Positions 19,086 to 27,797 of a DNA stretch of 64,000 bases are shown piece after piece (within the stretch, counting starts at the first letter, position 1; each line of letters starts with the position of its first letter). The notes under the pieces were generated by a model. That model was given only the letters and a program-made list of their open reading frames with translations. It was not told where the DNA came from and ran no database searches. This DNA comes from Lentibacillus jeotgali (GTDB lineage: Bacteria > Bacillota > Bacilli > Bacillales > Amphibacillaceae): positions 1-64,000 of the forward strand of contig NZ_AGAV01000025.1 of the NCBI RefSeq assembly GCF_000224785.1. Reading direction: 5' to 3'. The position numbers and the translations under genes are program-made.

Positions 19086-19099
19086 TAGATAATAGCAAA

Positions 19100-19345
19100 A
19101 TATTAAGTACGTTGAAGGATCGCAGTAGTTGGGTAAATCCCTTTTTCAGAGAGCCGGCGGGTGGTGTGAGCCGGAAAACATTTGCCGATGAATTACAATC
19201 TGGAGTTTCTTCTTTTTAACGATACCGGTTTTAAAGAAGACGGTGGCAGCACCGTTAATAATCCCAAGTGGCATGATCATGCAACAAGGGTGGTACCGCG
19301 AGAATGAACTCGTCCCTTAAATTTTTGAGGGGCGGGTTTTTTATT
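19100..19345 (+). promoter_or_regulatory. T-box riboswitch (tyrosine specifier) controlling tyrS
   Basis: The invariant T-box sequence AAGGGTGGTACCGCG is at 19286-19300, directly followed by a terminator hairpin with 13 paired positions (arms near 19307-19319 and 19326-19338) and a T run. Stem I includes CAGAGAGCC and the bulged GAATTACAATC, where TAC (19194-19196) is the likely tyrosine specifier codon. Uncharged tRNA-Tyr is expected to stabilise the antiterminator and switch on tyrS. Confidence 0.93.
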
Positions 19346-19371
19346 TATTTTGGAAATGGAGTGGAGACTGT

Positions 19372-20643
19372 ATGGATATTTTACAAGACTTGGAAAACAG
19401 AAATTTAATTCAGCAAACGACCGATAGAGAAGCTTTGCAGAAACACTTGAGCGAACATCAGGTGACATTATACTGCGGATTTGATCCGACCGCCGACAGC
19501 CTTCATATCGGACATCTGCTGCCGATTATCATGCTGAAGCGATTCCAGAGAGCAGGCCATAAACCGATTGCTCTGATTGGCGGCGGCACCGGTATGATTG
19601 GTGACCCAAGCGGCCGGTCGACTGAGCGTTCCCTGAATGAAGCCTCAGTTGTACATGACTACAGTGAAAAAATAAAACAACAGATGGCCAAACTGCTTGA
19701 TTTTGATCATGGTACAAATGCGGCAACTGCCCGTAATAATCATGACTGGCTTGGCCAAATGACTGTCATCGATTTTCTGCGTGATGCAGGCAAGCATTTT
19801 GGAATTAATTATATGCTAGGCAAGGAATCAGTGTCAGCAAGAATCGAGCAGGGCATCTCATACACCGAATTCAGTTACATGATTTTGCAGTCGCTGGATT
19901 ACATGAAGCTATACGAGCAAGAAAACTGCACATTACAAATCGGCGGCAGTGACCAGTGGGGCAATATCACGGCGGGCATGGAACTGATTCGCCGTTCCCG
20001 TGAGAATGAAGATGACGACATTAATGTTTTTGGTCTGACGATGCCTCTCATTACAAAAGCGGATGGCAGTAAATTCGGCAAAACAGCAGGCGGTGCCATC
20101 TGGCTGGATCCAGAAAAAACAACACCGTATGAGTTTTACCAGTTCTGGATAAATGCTGATGACCGAGACGTGATGAAGTTTCTGCAATACTTTACATTCC
20201 TTGAACAAGACGAGTTGGCCGCATTACAGCATGAACTTGAGCATAATCCTGAAGGAAGGCTCGCTCAAAAACGTCTTGCTGAAGAGATGACAGTAATGGT
20301 GCACAGTCAAAAAGCTCTGGAGCAGGCTCAGAAAATTACGGCATCCCTCTTCAGTGGTGATTTGAAGGACTTGTCGGCTTCAGATATAGAACAAGGTTTC
20401 AAAGATGTACCGACGTATGAAGCATCAAAAGAAGACATCGGTCTGATTGATCTGCTTGTTAACGCATCGATTTCATCATCCAAACGGCAGGCGAGAGAGG
20501 ACATTAAAAACGGTGCCATCTACATCAACGGCGAACGCCAGCAGGATTTGCAACATGCTGTAAGTGAAGCAGACCGGATTGACGGTCAATTTACCGTTAT
20601 CCGGCGCGGGAAGAAAAAATATTTTTTGGTGCGCTTCAGTTAA
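19372..20643 (+). CDS. tyrS: Tyrosyl-tRNA synthetase
   Basis: Class I synthetase that charges tRNA-Tyr. The nucleotide-binding HIGH motif is at about residues 45-48 (SLHIGHLLP), and the KMSKS equivalent is KFGKT (about 233-237, GSKFGKTAGG), typical of the TyrS form. Tyrosine-binding YTEFSYMILQ and the QIGGSDQWGN segment are present. A C-terminal S4-type RNA-binding domain (about 350-423) ends in RRGKKKYFLVRFS. Length of 423 is normal. The ATG follows GGAGTGGAG and the T-box leader. Confidence 0.97.
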   Translation: MDILQDLENRNLIQQTTDREALQKHLSEHQVTLYCGFDPTADSLHIGHLLPIIMLKRFQRAGHKPIALIGGGTGMIGDPSGRSTERSLNEASVVHDYSEKIKQQMAKLLDFDHGTNAATARNNHDWLGQMTVIDFLRDAGKHFGINYMLGKESVSARIEQGISYTEFSYMILQSLDYMKLYEQENCTLQIGGSDQWGNITAGMELIRRSRENEDDDINVFGLTMPLITKADGSKFGKTAGGAIWLDPEKTTPYEFYQFWINADDRDVMKFLQYFTFLEQDELAALQHELEHNPEGRLAQKRLAEEMTVMVHSQKALEQAQKITASLFSGDLKDLSASDIEQGFKDVPTYEASKEDIGLIDLLVNASISSSKRQAREDIKNGAIYINGERQQDLQHAVSEADRIDGQFTVIRRGKKKYFLVRFS

Positions 20644-20686
20644 GTTAGATCTCTTTTTAACTATAATCGAACTAAAATTGGATTTG

Positions 20687-20726
20687 GGGGCATGAATTTT
20701 TACATTTTTTCATGCCCCTTTTTCTG
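20687..20726 (+). terminator. Terminator after tyrS
   Basis: GGGGCATGAA (20687-20696) pairs with TTCATGCCCC (20709-20718) and is followed by TTTTT. Confidence 0.88.
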
Positions 20727-20790
20727 ACTATATTTCGATTGTAATAGTAGAAGAGAGGTTTTTAGTAAAATTGAAACAAGAAGGAAGGAG

Positions 20791-21096
20791 TCAGACAAAG
20801 ATTCGTACGACTGCTGCAAAGGCGGCTACAGAACTAATACCGGTGGCTATCACCCATTTTAATAGTTTAACATGATTGGCATGTAGCGTTGATTCCACTT
20901 TTTTGTGAAAATTGTTTAATTCTGATTTTGTAATGAGTTCTTTTTCTTTGATCAATTCATCGATTTTTACAATGACATCTTTCGTGTCTGCCTTTGATTC
21001 TAAAGATTTCTCCAGCACTTTCAGCCGGGCTTCTATTTCGTATAATCTGGACTCATATCTTCTTTGTTCATGGTTTGAATTCTGAATCGTTATCAC
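20791..21096 (-). CDS. Coiled-coil protein with C-terminal membrane helix (XhlA-like layout)
   Basis: About 100 residues: a charged coiled coil (RLYEIEARLKVLEKSLESKA and onward), then a C-terminal membrane segment LLKWVIATGISSVAAFAAVV ending in RIFV. This is the layout of XhlA/holin-associated phage proteins and of small membrane tethers; no catalytic motif exists and the role is unknown. The start is unclear. Upstream ATG codons would add about 43 residues with no ribosome site. GTG at 21096 lies too close to AAGGGG, while an ATT at 21087 sits 8 bases after GGAG. It is a lone gene at the edge of the accessory block. Confidence 0.55.
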   Translation of the reverse strand: MITIQNSNHEQRRYESRLYEIEARLKVLEKSLESKADTKDVIVKIDELIKEKELITKSELNNFHKKVESTLHANHVKLLKWVIATGISSVAAFAAVVRIFV

Positions 21097-21343
21097 TCCC
21101 CTTCCCTGACATCCTTCACGCTTACGATATAGTATTCGAATAGAATATAAAGTGGAAAGGCAGTTAACTGAAAGGGTGTGTCCAATTTCTGACGCTGTAT
21201 TTTCCGGGCTAAAAAATAGTTTCAATAGTTCCCATCGTTCTTTGTGCCCAAGTTATGTTAGAATTTGAATTTAAGCTAGGATTGGACCATGGCCCCGGAA
21301 AAGTTTCACTATTGGATGCCTACGTTTTAAAGAGGGGGATTTT

Positions 21344-21556
21344 ATGAGCTATAAAGAAACGCCTGAGCAACAAAGAGAAAGGCTGAGGCAAGAGGAGTTA
21401 AAGAAAAACCCAACGGGCAATCTGAACGATTCTTTTTACAGAGCAAACAATGGCAGTCTTGTCGATTTGGTAGGCAGCTTGGGGTGGAAAGGTACTGGAA
21501 TACTTATTCTTGTAATCGTGTTAGGGTTTATCATATATTCCGTTTTCTTTCGCTAA
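21344..21556 (+). CDS. Small one-helix membrane protein, DUF6366-like
   Basis: A 70-residue protein with a charged N-terminus (TPEQQRERLRQEELKKNPTG), a short motif SLVDLVGSLGWKGTG (about residues 37-51) and a single C-terminal membrane helix (ILILVIVLGFIIYSVFF). I recall this pattern as DUF6366, a small-protein family frequent in Bacillaceae, function unknown. The ribosome site AAGAGGGGG precedes the ATG. It lies 90 bases before the AlaX gene with no visible terminator between. Confidence 0.72.
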   Translation: MSYKETPEQQRERLRQEELKKNPTGNLNDSFYRANNGSLVDLVGSLGWKGTGILILVIVLGFIIYSVFFR

Positions 21557-21647
21557 TGGGTTCTTTTCTGCTTATGGAACAGTTTAGTAAGTCAAAAATT
21601 GTATGATATTATCAATGCACATTGTGTTAAACAGGGAAGTGTAAATC

Positions 21648-22859
21648 ATGATCACAGAAAAGTTATATTATCAGGATCCATACATAAGCTTTTTTTCGGC
21701 TCAGATTATTCACAGTAATAAAGATGAAAAAGGACGTTTCTATGTTATTCTGGATCAAACTGCTTTTTATCCAACAGGTGGCGGGCAACCAAATGATACA
21801 GGAACAATTAATGGTGCCCATGTTTATAATGTTGAGGAAGAAAATGGAGAGGTTCGGCATTTTATCGATAGGCCTTTGGAAGAGAATAAATGTTATGCAG
21901 AGATTGATTGGACACGGCGATTCGATCACATGCAGCAGCATGCGGGGCAACATATCTTATCAGCAGCATATGAAGACATGTATGGTTATAAGACAGTGAG
22001 TTTTCATCTAGGAGCGGAAAATTGTACGATAGATCTTGAAGCACCGGCTCTTAATGAAGAGGAAGCCAAACGAGTGGAGGAAAGGGCTAATACTGTTATC
22101 CTTGAAAATCGCTCTATAGAAACACGTTGGGTGACAGAAAATGAGCTTAGCAAATTTCCTCTAAGAAAGGCTGTATCTGTTACAGATAATATTCGTCTCG
22201 TTATTATTCCTGATTTTGATTATAACGGTTGTGGAGGTACGCATCCAAACGAAACAGGGCAAGTGGGTTCGGTTAAAATTCTTCATTGGGAAAAGCACAA
22301 GAAAAACATTCGCGTCCACTTTGTATGTGGAGACAGAGTACTGAAGCAACTGCAAGAAAAACACAAGATGATTCAACGCTTGACCGCAACATTAAATGCT
22401 CCTCAGACGGATTTGGAAGCTGCTGCAAATCGCATTTTACAGAAGCAGGAAGATCTGGAAAAAACCATTACTCAACTAGAAGCGGAACTCTTGGAGCAGG
22501 AGGCGCACAAGCTGATTGCCCAAGCGAGCATAAAGGATCATTATAAGCTGGTAACGAAAATTTATAAGGAAAACTCTATGAAAAAGCTCCAGCAGATGGC
22601 CAACAGCATGATACATCATACTGATGGATTGCTGGTACTGTTTATAAATGAGAATGATAGCAAACTTCAAGTAGTCTGTGCGAGAAGTAATGGTATCGGT
22701 ATCAATATGCAGGAATACATAAGATATATTTTGCCTGAGATAAACGGCAAAGGCGGTGGAAATGAAATGATTGTGCAAGGGGGAGGAGATATGGTTCTTT
22801 CCTCGGAATCATTAATGGAGGTAATGATTCGTGCAGCAGATAAATTGCTCACTTCGTAA
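21648..22859 (+). CDS. AlaX-type alanyl-tRNA editing protein with DHHA1 domain
   Basis: A stand-alone editing hydrolase that removes serine or glycine wrongly attached to tRNA-Ala. It has the AlaRS-like N-terminus (DQTAFYPTGGGQPNDTG, about residues 36-52) and the zinc site in two parts: MQQHAGQHILSAAYED (about 92-107) and GCGGTHPNETGQVG (about 188-201). A coiled linker (about 230-285) leads to a C-terminal DHHA1 domain ending in GGGNEMIVQGGGDM. The 403-residue size is that of the long AlaX-L class. A perfect 14-bp terminator follows. Confidence 0.9.
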   Translation: MITEKLYYQDPYISFFSAQIIHSNKDEKGRFYVILDQTAFYPTGGGQPNDTGTINGAHVYNVEEENGEVRHFIDRPLEENKCYAEIDWTRRFDHMQQHAGQHILSAAYEDMYGYKTVSFHLGAENCTIDLEAPALNEEEAKRVEERANTVILENRSIETRWVTENELSKFPLRKAVSVTDNIRLVIIPDFDYNGCGGTHPNETGQVGSVKILHWEKHKKNIRVHFVCGDRVLKQLQEKHKMIQRLTATLNAPQTDLEAAANRILQKQEDLEKTITQLEAELLEQEAHKLIAQASIKDHYKLVTKIYKENSMKKLQQMANSMIHHTDGLLVLFINENDSKLQVVCARSNGIGINMQEYIRYILPEINGKGGGNEMIVQGGGDMVLSSESLMEVMIRAADKLLTS

Positions 22860-22912
22860 CACTAACATACAGCAAAAAATATAACTAAATAGAATTGACA
22901 ATTTTTCACAGG

Positions 22913-22955
22913 AAAAAGAATGAGCTTATAGTATTTGGAGCTCATTCTTTTTATT
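22913..22955 (+). terminator. Terminator after the AlaX gene
   Basis: A perfect 14-bp stem, AAAAAGAATGAGCT (22913-22926) with AGCTCATTCTTTTT (22939-22952), and a 12-base loop. Confidence 0.9.
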
Positions 22956-22976
22956 ATAAAGTTCGTTTGTTATGTT

Positions 22977-23128
22977 TTAAAGAGTGTTATTCATCATCAT
23001 GGTTATTTTTTTATTGGTACGTCCTCTAGCTTTTCTGTAGAATTTTCCAGGAGCTTCTGATGTTTTCCCAATAACATCATTCTTTTCATAGTGCCGCCAA
23101 ACAGTTTAATCTTTCCAGATCATTGGAT
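22977..23128 (-). pseudogene. Possible remnant of an unidentified coding sequence
   Basis: On the minus strand one frame reads as plausible protein, including YEKNDVIGKTSEAPGKFYRK, up to a stop at 22977. It has an internal stop near 23106 and no start codon or ribosome site. I do not recognise a family. The rest of the 270-base gap before the next gene shows nothing I can name. Confidence 0.25.
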
Positions 23129-23232
23129 TGTCGAGTGTTCATTATAATAGCGAGAAATTAATGCTACTTTACGCAATCGATGCATATAATTGACTGGATA
23201 GAGAAGAAACGTCTTGGGAGGCAGAATGTCCA

Positions 23233-25827
23233 ATGTCGGATGAATACAACTCTAGGATGGAACGAAGAAAAGCGGAAAGTAAACCAAAAAACAAAAAGAA
23301 AAAACTATTTAAACGGATCATTCTATATTGTGTTATTGCGATTTTGCTCTTATTGATAGCTTGTGGAGTCTGGACGACTTCGATTATCATGAGTGCGCCG
23401 GAATTAACCTCAGAGAAGCTGCAAACGCCTTTCTCCTCACAGATTTACGATCAAGACGGGGAACTTGTTACAACACTGTTCAAGGAACAAAACCGGATGA
23501 AGGTCGATATTGGAGACGTTCCAGATCAGATGATAGAGGCTGTAACCTCTATTGAAGATAGACGGTTTTTTCAACATAACGGCGTCGATATCCGCCGGAT
23601 TGTCGGCGCACTTATTGCAAATATTGAAAACGGATGGGGGTCTGAAGGGGGAAGCACAGTTACCCAGCAGGTTGTGAAAAGGACAATCTTATCGCCTGAA
23701 AAAACGTTGACCCGTAAAATACAAGAAGCCTATTTGGCAATAAGATTGGAACAAACGTATCCAAAAGATGAAATCCTGCAAATGTACTTGAATAATATCT
23801 ATTTTGGAAACGGGGCTTATGGCCTTGCAACGGCATCAAAAACTTATTTCGGAACGAAAGATTTATCCGGGTTAAATGTATCGCAAATGGCCTTACTTGC
23901 AGGTTTGCCGAATGCACCAAGCTATTATGATCCATTTCAATATCCCGAAAGAGCAACTGACCGTCGGGATCAGGTTTTGCAGGCAATGCTAGAAACCGGT
24001 GCTATATCAGAGAATCAAGCAAAAGAAGCTGAATCGGTCCCCGTGAAAAAACTAGTGCAAAAACAAAAGAAAATTAACAATGATAAAGATCGGCCTTATC
24101 AAGCGTTTGTTGACCGAGTGTATCATGAGTTAGTGAACAAACGAAAAGTTGTCACGGATCAACAGTTTTATCAAGGTGGTTTGATGATTCACACGACACT
24201 GGACACCAATGCCCAAAAAGAAGTCTATGATCTTTTGACTTCGGATAAAATCAATTATCCTGACAAGGCATTCGAAGCGGGAATTTCCCTGATTGATACG
24301 AAAACGGGGGCTATTCAGGCTATCGGAGGGGGAAGAGATTTTCTTTCCATCGGTGATACCAACTATGGTGCTGAAGAAAAGAACCCGCCTGGATCAACGT
24401 TTAAACCAATCGTTGATTATGGTCCGGCGATTGAACACTTAAGTTGGTCAACAAATCATTCGATTGTGGATGAACCTTATTCTTACAGTGATGGAACGCC
24501 AATCAACGAATGGGATGGGGAATACTGGGGGTCCATGACTATACGAAGGGCTCTGGCGTGGTCGCGAAATATTCCTGCGTTAAAGACGTTTCAGGCTGTT
24601 GGTAAGGAAAAAGCGGCAGAGTTTGCGGACCAGCTTGGTATCGAACTCCAGAAACCGATTCCCGAAGCTGCTGCAATAGGAGGCCTTTCCAGAGGTGTAA
24701 CGCCCTTACAAATGGCCGGCGCCTATGCAGCATTTGGAAACGAAGGGGTCTATCATGACCCGTATACTGTAAAGAAAATTGTCTTCCAAAATGGAAACGA
24801 GAAGAAGCTGACGCATGATCCGATTCAGGCCATGCATGCCTATACAGCTTATATGATTACTGACATGCTCAAAACAGTTATCACTTCCGGAACAGGTACT
24901 GCTGCCAACATACCTGGTATTCCAGTGGCAGGTAAAACGGGTTCAACAAATATTCCAGAGCCATTGCGGCAGCAACATAATATCGGGGACGGGTTGCTCG
25001 ATTCGTGGTTTGCCGGTTATACAACACAGTACACTGCTGCAGTATGGACCGGTTATCCGAAATTGAAAAATGGCGACGATGTTCAATATATTCGTTATGA
25101 TGGTTCGGAAGATATTGCAAAAGAGATTTTTCAAGTGTTAATGGAAAGCCTTTCTGATCCTGAAACGCCTGATTTCAAAAAACCGGATTCAGTCGGCGGT
25201 TCAGGTGATACATTGTATGTTCGAGAAACACAGCCGGCAATGTCCGGTTCTGGCAATGATGAGCAGCAAGAGGATGAACATACGGATCAGCAGGAGCCAG
25301 AACAGCCTGTTCAAGAAGAAAGGGAAAACAAACAAGAACAGAAACGCGAGGAACAAAGACAGAACAATTCCAGTGATCAAGATCAGCAGAAGGATCCAAA
25401 GGACCAGAAAGACGAAGAACAGAAAAATACCAGTGATCAAGGTCAACAGAAGGATCCAAAAGACCAGCAGGGCGAAGAACAGAAAAACCAGCGGAATGAA
25501 GAACAACAGGATCAAAATAAACAAAAGAATCAAGATCAGGAAGAGGATGAGACTGATAAGCAGGGTGAAAATTCTAAAGAGCAAGATGATCAGGAATCCA
25601 ATTCGGAAGAGGATGAGAACGACCACCAGGATGAAAATTCTAAAGAGCAAGATGATCAAGAATCCAATCCGGATGAGGGAAATGATCAGAATCATGATTC
25701 TGGGGATAAAGAGGATCAAGATAACAGTGAAAAGGTAAATAATGATGGTGAAAGCGGGGAAAACTCTGCAGAAAAGGAAAAAAATGAAGAAGATCACCAA
25801 AGCAGTCAAACCGACGATACGCGTTGA
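23233..25827 (+). CDS. ponA: Class A penicillin-binding protein, PonA-like, with long charged tail
   Basis: Bifunctional murein glycosyltransferase/transpeptidase, 864 residues. A Lys-rich cytoplasmic N-terminus precedes one membrane helix (about residues 29-51). Glycosyltransferase motifs are TSIEDRRFFQHNGV (Glu about 108) and EGGSTVTQQVVKR. Transpeptidase motifs are PGSTFKPI (Ser about 388), WSRNIP (about 443-448) and AGKTGSTN (Lys about 568). Residues from about 655 to 864 are a hydrophilic extracellular tail of Gln, Glu, Asp, Lys and Asn with internal repeats: QQKDPKDQ twice and NSKEQDDQESN twice. The core resembles B. subtilis PBP1, but the locus differs from its usual place beside recU. 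The ribosome site GGGAGG lies 11 bases upstream. Confidence 0.9.
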   Translation: MSDEYNSRMERRKAESKPKNKKKKLFKRIILYCVIAILLLLIACGVWTTSIIMSAPELTSEKLQTPFSSQIYDQDGELVTTLFKEQNRMKVDIGDVPDQMIEAVTSIEDRRFFQHNGVDIRRIVGALIANIENGWGSEGGSTVTQQVVKRTILSPEKTLTRKIQEAYLAIRLEQTYPKDEILQMYLNNIYFGNGAYGLATASKTYFGTKDLSGLNVSQMALLAGLPNAPSYYDPFQYPERATDRRDQVLQAMLETGAISENQAKEAESVPVKKLVQKQKKINNDKDRPYQAFVDRVYHELVNKRKVVTDQQFYQGGLMIHTTLDTNAQKEVYDLLTSDKINYPDKAFEAGISLIDTKTGAIQAIGGGRDFLSIGDTNYGAEEKNPPGSTFKPIVDYGPAIEHLSWSTNHSIVDEPYSYSDGTPINEWDGEYWGSMTIRRALAWSRNIPALKTFQAVGKEKAAEFADQLGIELQKPIPEAAAIGGLSRGVTPLQMAGAYAAFGNEGVYHDPYTVKKIVFQNGNEKKLTHDPIQAMHAYTAYMITDMLKTVITSGTGTAANIPGIPVAGKTGSTNIPEPLRQQHNIGDGLLDSWFAGYTTQYTAAVWTGYPKLKNGDDVQYIRYDGSEDIAKEIFQVLMESLSDPETPDFKKPDSVGGSGDTLYVRETQPAMSGSGNDEQQEDEHTDQQEPEQPVQEERENKQEQKREEQRQNNSSDQDQQKDPKDQKDEEQKNTSDQGQQKDPKDQQGEEQKNQRNEEQQDQNKQKNQDQEEDETDKQGENSKEQDDQESNSEEDENDHQDENSKEQDDQESNPDEGNDQNHDSGDKEDQDNSEKVNNDGESGENSAEKEKNEEDHQSSQTDDTR

Positions 25828-25840
25828 GTTCAACCAACAG

Positions 25841-25927
25841 GATAAAGCGGTAGATTATATTCAAAGTCTTCTTGGTCATGAAAAGAGTGAAACAACAAGG
25901 CTATATGCTCATCTCAATGGGAATTGA
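25841..25927 (+). pseudogene. C-terminal remnant of a tyrosine recombinase/integrase
   Basis: Immediately after the ponA stop a 28-codon run reads VDYIQSLLGHEKSETTRLY and then AHLNGN and a stop. This is the C-terminal catalytic box of XerC/D-type integrases, with the second His (LGH) and the nucleophile Tyr (TRLY). The other active-site Arg and His boxes are missing and there is no start, so it cannot encode an enzyme. It marks an old recombination or mobile-element event at this junction. Confidence 0.7.
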
Positions 25928-26093
25928 TGCAGTGGTCGCTTTTCTCATTACGTGGGTATTCCCCACTTTAACATATAAACTGATAATGGTTCTTAAAAAC
26001 AAAGAAGCTCCAAAGAGGAATGGAAGAATCGCTTGTTTTTCTGTAATATCATTAGTTATAGTAAATATAGTCTTTTCCCAATTGTTTTATTAA
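25905..26093 (+). CDS. Possible small two-helix membrane protein
   Basis: About 62 residues with two hydrophobic segments (AVVAFLITWVFPTL and FSVISLVIVNIVFSQLF) separated by a basic loop NKEAPKRNGR. It overlaps the end of the recombinase remnant in another frame, and no good ribosome site precedes either ATG (25905 or 25917). It may be a genuine small protein or the C-terminus of a gene truncated by the same rearrangement. Confidence 0.35.
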   Translation: MLISMGIDAVVAFLITWVFPTLTYKLIMVLKNKEAPKRNGRIACFSVISLVIVNIVFSQLFY

Positions 26094-26428
26094 ATCATCG
26101 GGCGTCTATCTTGATAGGTTAGATGTCTTAATTTTTGTAAGAATTCTTGAATTGGATTGTTTGTTTTGAAATAATTGGTACTAGGTAATAGGGCAGTATT
26201 GTTGAATCAGGGAAAATGTTACAGTACTCGTTGTGTTTTCTGTTGCAATAAAGGAGTTTATTGGTAACTTCTTATAACAATCGGATGATTATCTTTATCT
26301 TCAACTATAGGATGCTTTCGAGTAGTAATAAATACGCCCATTATTGCTTTCTAGGGCTAGTTAATGGAGTAATACGTGTGAAACATGTTATAAGCATTAC
26401 CGTCTAATTTTGTAAAAAAGGTGGGGCA
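26094..26428. other. Non-coding AT-rich interval
   Basis: About 335 bases between the small membrane frame and the lipoprotein gene. A weak inverted repeat lies near 26099-26125. I see no gene, RNA element or clear promoter. Confidence 0.4.
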
Positions 26429-26908
26429 ATGAACAATTTAACTGTTGTAGCTACTCTATTGTTAGTCTTTATATTAAGTGGTTGTAATGACATAATTTTG
26501 AAAAACACAGATGAAAACGGGGAGTTATCAGGAGATAGTCCTCCCAATGCCTATATAAAGGTTGATAACAATAAGTATAGTACTAAACTGGGTTCATACT
26601 GCTGGAAAACTGGGTGTGTTGACAAAGTCGGGCCAGTTGAACTACTAAAAGACAAGGAGCCTATACAAGTTCGGGCTGATGAAAGTATAACTCTTAGAAT
26701 GGAGTATAGTCCAAAGCCTAGCGAAATCCATCTTTCACAGATAAGCAATGGTAAAGAAAATGATGTAAAATTAAAAGATAATCAGTTTACGGCTCCTCAT
26801 GAAAAAGGAATTTATTATTACAATTATGGTGTATGGTGGAAGGATGAAGAAGAGGAAAGTTTATCTCACGGTGATGCCTCTTATGTATTTGTTTTAGAAG
26901 TTAAATAA
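26429..26908 (+). CDS. Uncharacterised lipoprotein
   Basis: A 159-residue predicted lipoprotein: a short signal peptide (NNLTVVATLLLVFILSGC) with lipobox LSGC, Cys about residue 19. The mature part begins with an acidic linker, then NAYIKVDNNKYSTKLGSYCW. Two Cys residues (in SYCWKTGCVDK, about 57-64) could form a disulfide. The second half is beta-rich with a final KGIYYYNYGVWW, suggesting an Ig-like or small beta-sandwich ligand-binding domain. I do not recognise a named family. The start follows GGTGGGG. Confidence 0.7.
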   Translation: MNNLTVVATLLLVFILSGCNDIILKNTDENGELSGDSPPNAYIKVDNNKYSTKLGSYCWKTGCVDKVGPVELLKDKEPIQVRADESITLRMEYSPKPSEIHLSQISNGKENDVKLKDNQFTAPHEKGIYYYNYGVWWKDEEEESLSHGDASYVFVLEVK

Positions 26909-27084
26909 TCGGGCTGGTAATCATAATTGAATAACTGTGCTTTCTTTTGAATAGGACCGTAATTTCTGACATTTAGGAGTGTTCTTTGTACCCAAAGTAT
27001 AGTGAATTGGTCAAAGGGTGCTTATCTATATTTGTCAATTTTTGCTTATGTTTCGGTGCCCTTAGGAACAAATTGGAGGTTTCA

Positions 27085-27726
27085 ATGAGAATATCGTTTG
27101 TAAATTCATTTTGGTTTTTATTTTCTGTTACCCTTAACGCTTTGGGAAATAGTTTTATGATTATTTCTAACCTGGGCAGTGGCCCTTGGACTTCTGCAGG
27201 AGAAAATCTGGTGTACGTATTACCTTTTTCCGTTGGTGTTTGCATTATTATTTTGCACCTTTTTTCCTTTTTGCTCAGCTATTTTATGAAAGTGAAAATC
27301 ACTATGGAAGTGATTGTTAAAAGTATGGCTCTGGCAGTCATGTTTGGAGCTTTCATTGATTTATTTTTGTACATACATCAGCTGTTATATGTGCCTGAAC
27401 ATACAGCTGCCCGTTATATATACTTATTCATCGGGCTCAATTTAATTGCAATCGCTATATGCATTTATTTCCAAGCAAGTTCTATATACCTGCCAACTGA
27501 CTTTTTATTGAAGGCTTTTGGGAAACTAATGAAAAACTATACATTGGGAACGATCGTATGGACGGCAATTCCGTTGTCCATAGGTGTGATCATTATTATC
27601 TATCGCCAGCAAATAAATGGAATCGGTCTGGGAACATTGCTGTTTATGTTTGGAATTGGTTTTTTGATAGACCAGTATAATCGCTGGATTGTTATTCAAA
27701 AAACTCCTGATAATTTGTATGTTTAG
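27085..27726 (+). CDS. YczE/YyaS-type integral membrane protein
   Basis: A 213-residue protein with about five membrane helices, of the YczE/YyaS/YitT group. The family's N-terminal pattern is seen in LGNSFMIISNLGSGPWTSAG (about residues 20-39), where a Gly-Ser-Pro-Trp motif follows the first helix. Later helices include VCIIILHLFSFLLSYFM and LGTLLFMFGIGFLIDQY. Function is not established; YczE is reported to affect lipopeptide production in B. subtilis. I chose the ATG at 27085, preceded by TTGGAGG; further upstream in-frame codons lack a site. Confidence 0.78.
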   Translation: MRISFVNSFWFLFSVTLNALGNSFMIISNLGSGPWTSAGENLVYVLPFSVGVCIIILHLFSFLLSYFMKVKITMEVIVKSMALAVMFGAFIDLFLYIHQLLYVPEHTAARYIYLFIGLNLIAIAICIYFQASSIYLPTDFLLKAFGKLMKNYTLGTIVWTAIPLSIGVIIIIYRQQINGIGLGTLLFMFGIGFLIDQYNRWIVIQKTPDNLYV

Positions 27727-27797
27727 TCCTTCTGAATACAAGGACTATTTAGTCGAATAACAGAACAAATCAAGAATAAATATAGGAGGTTTATGTC

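Noticed and set aside
21086-21225. N-terminal extension of the coiled-coil protein from the upstream ATG
   Set aside because: The extension lacks a ribosome site and its composition differs from the coiled coil.
25201-25833. A 210-codon minus-strand frame rich in Ile, Leu and Phe, and a 177-codon plus-strand frame at 25205
   Set aside because: Both are shadows of the Gln/Glu/Lys repeat tail of the PonA-like protein.
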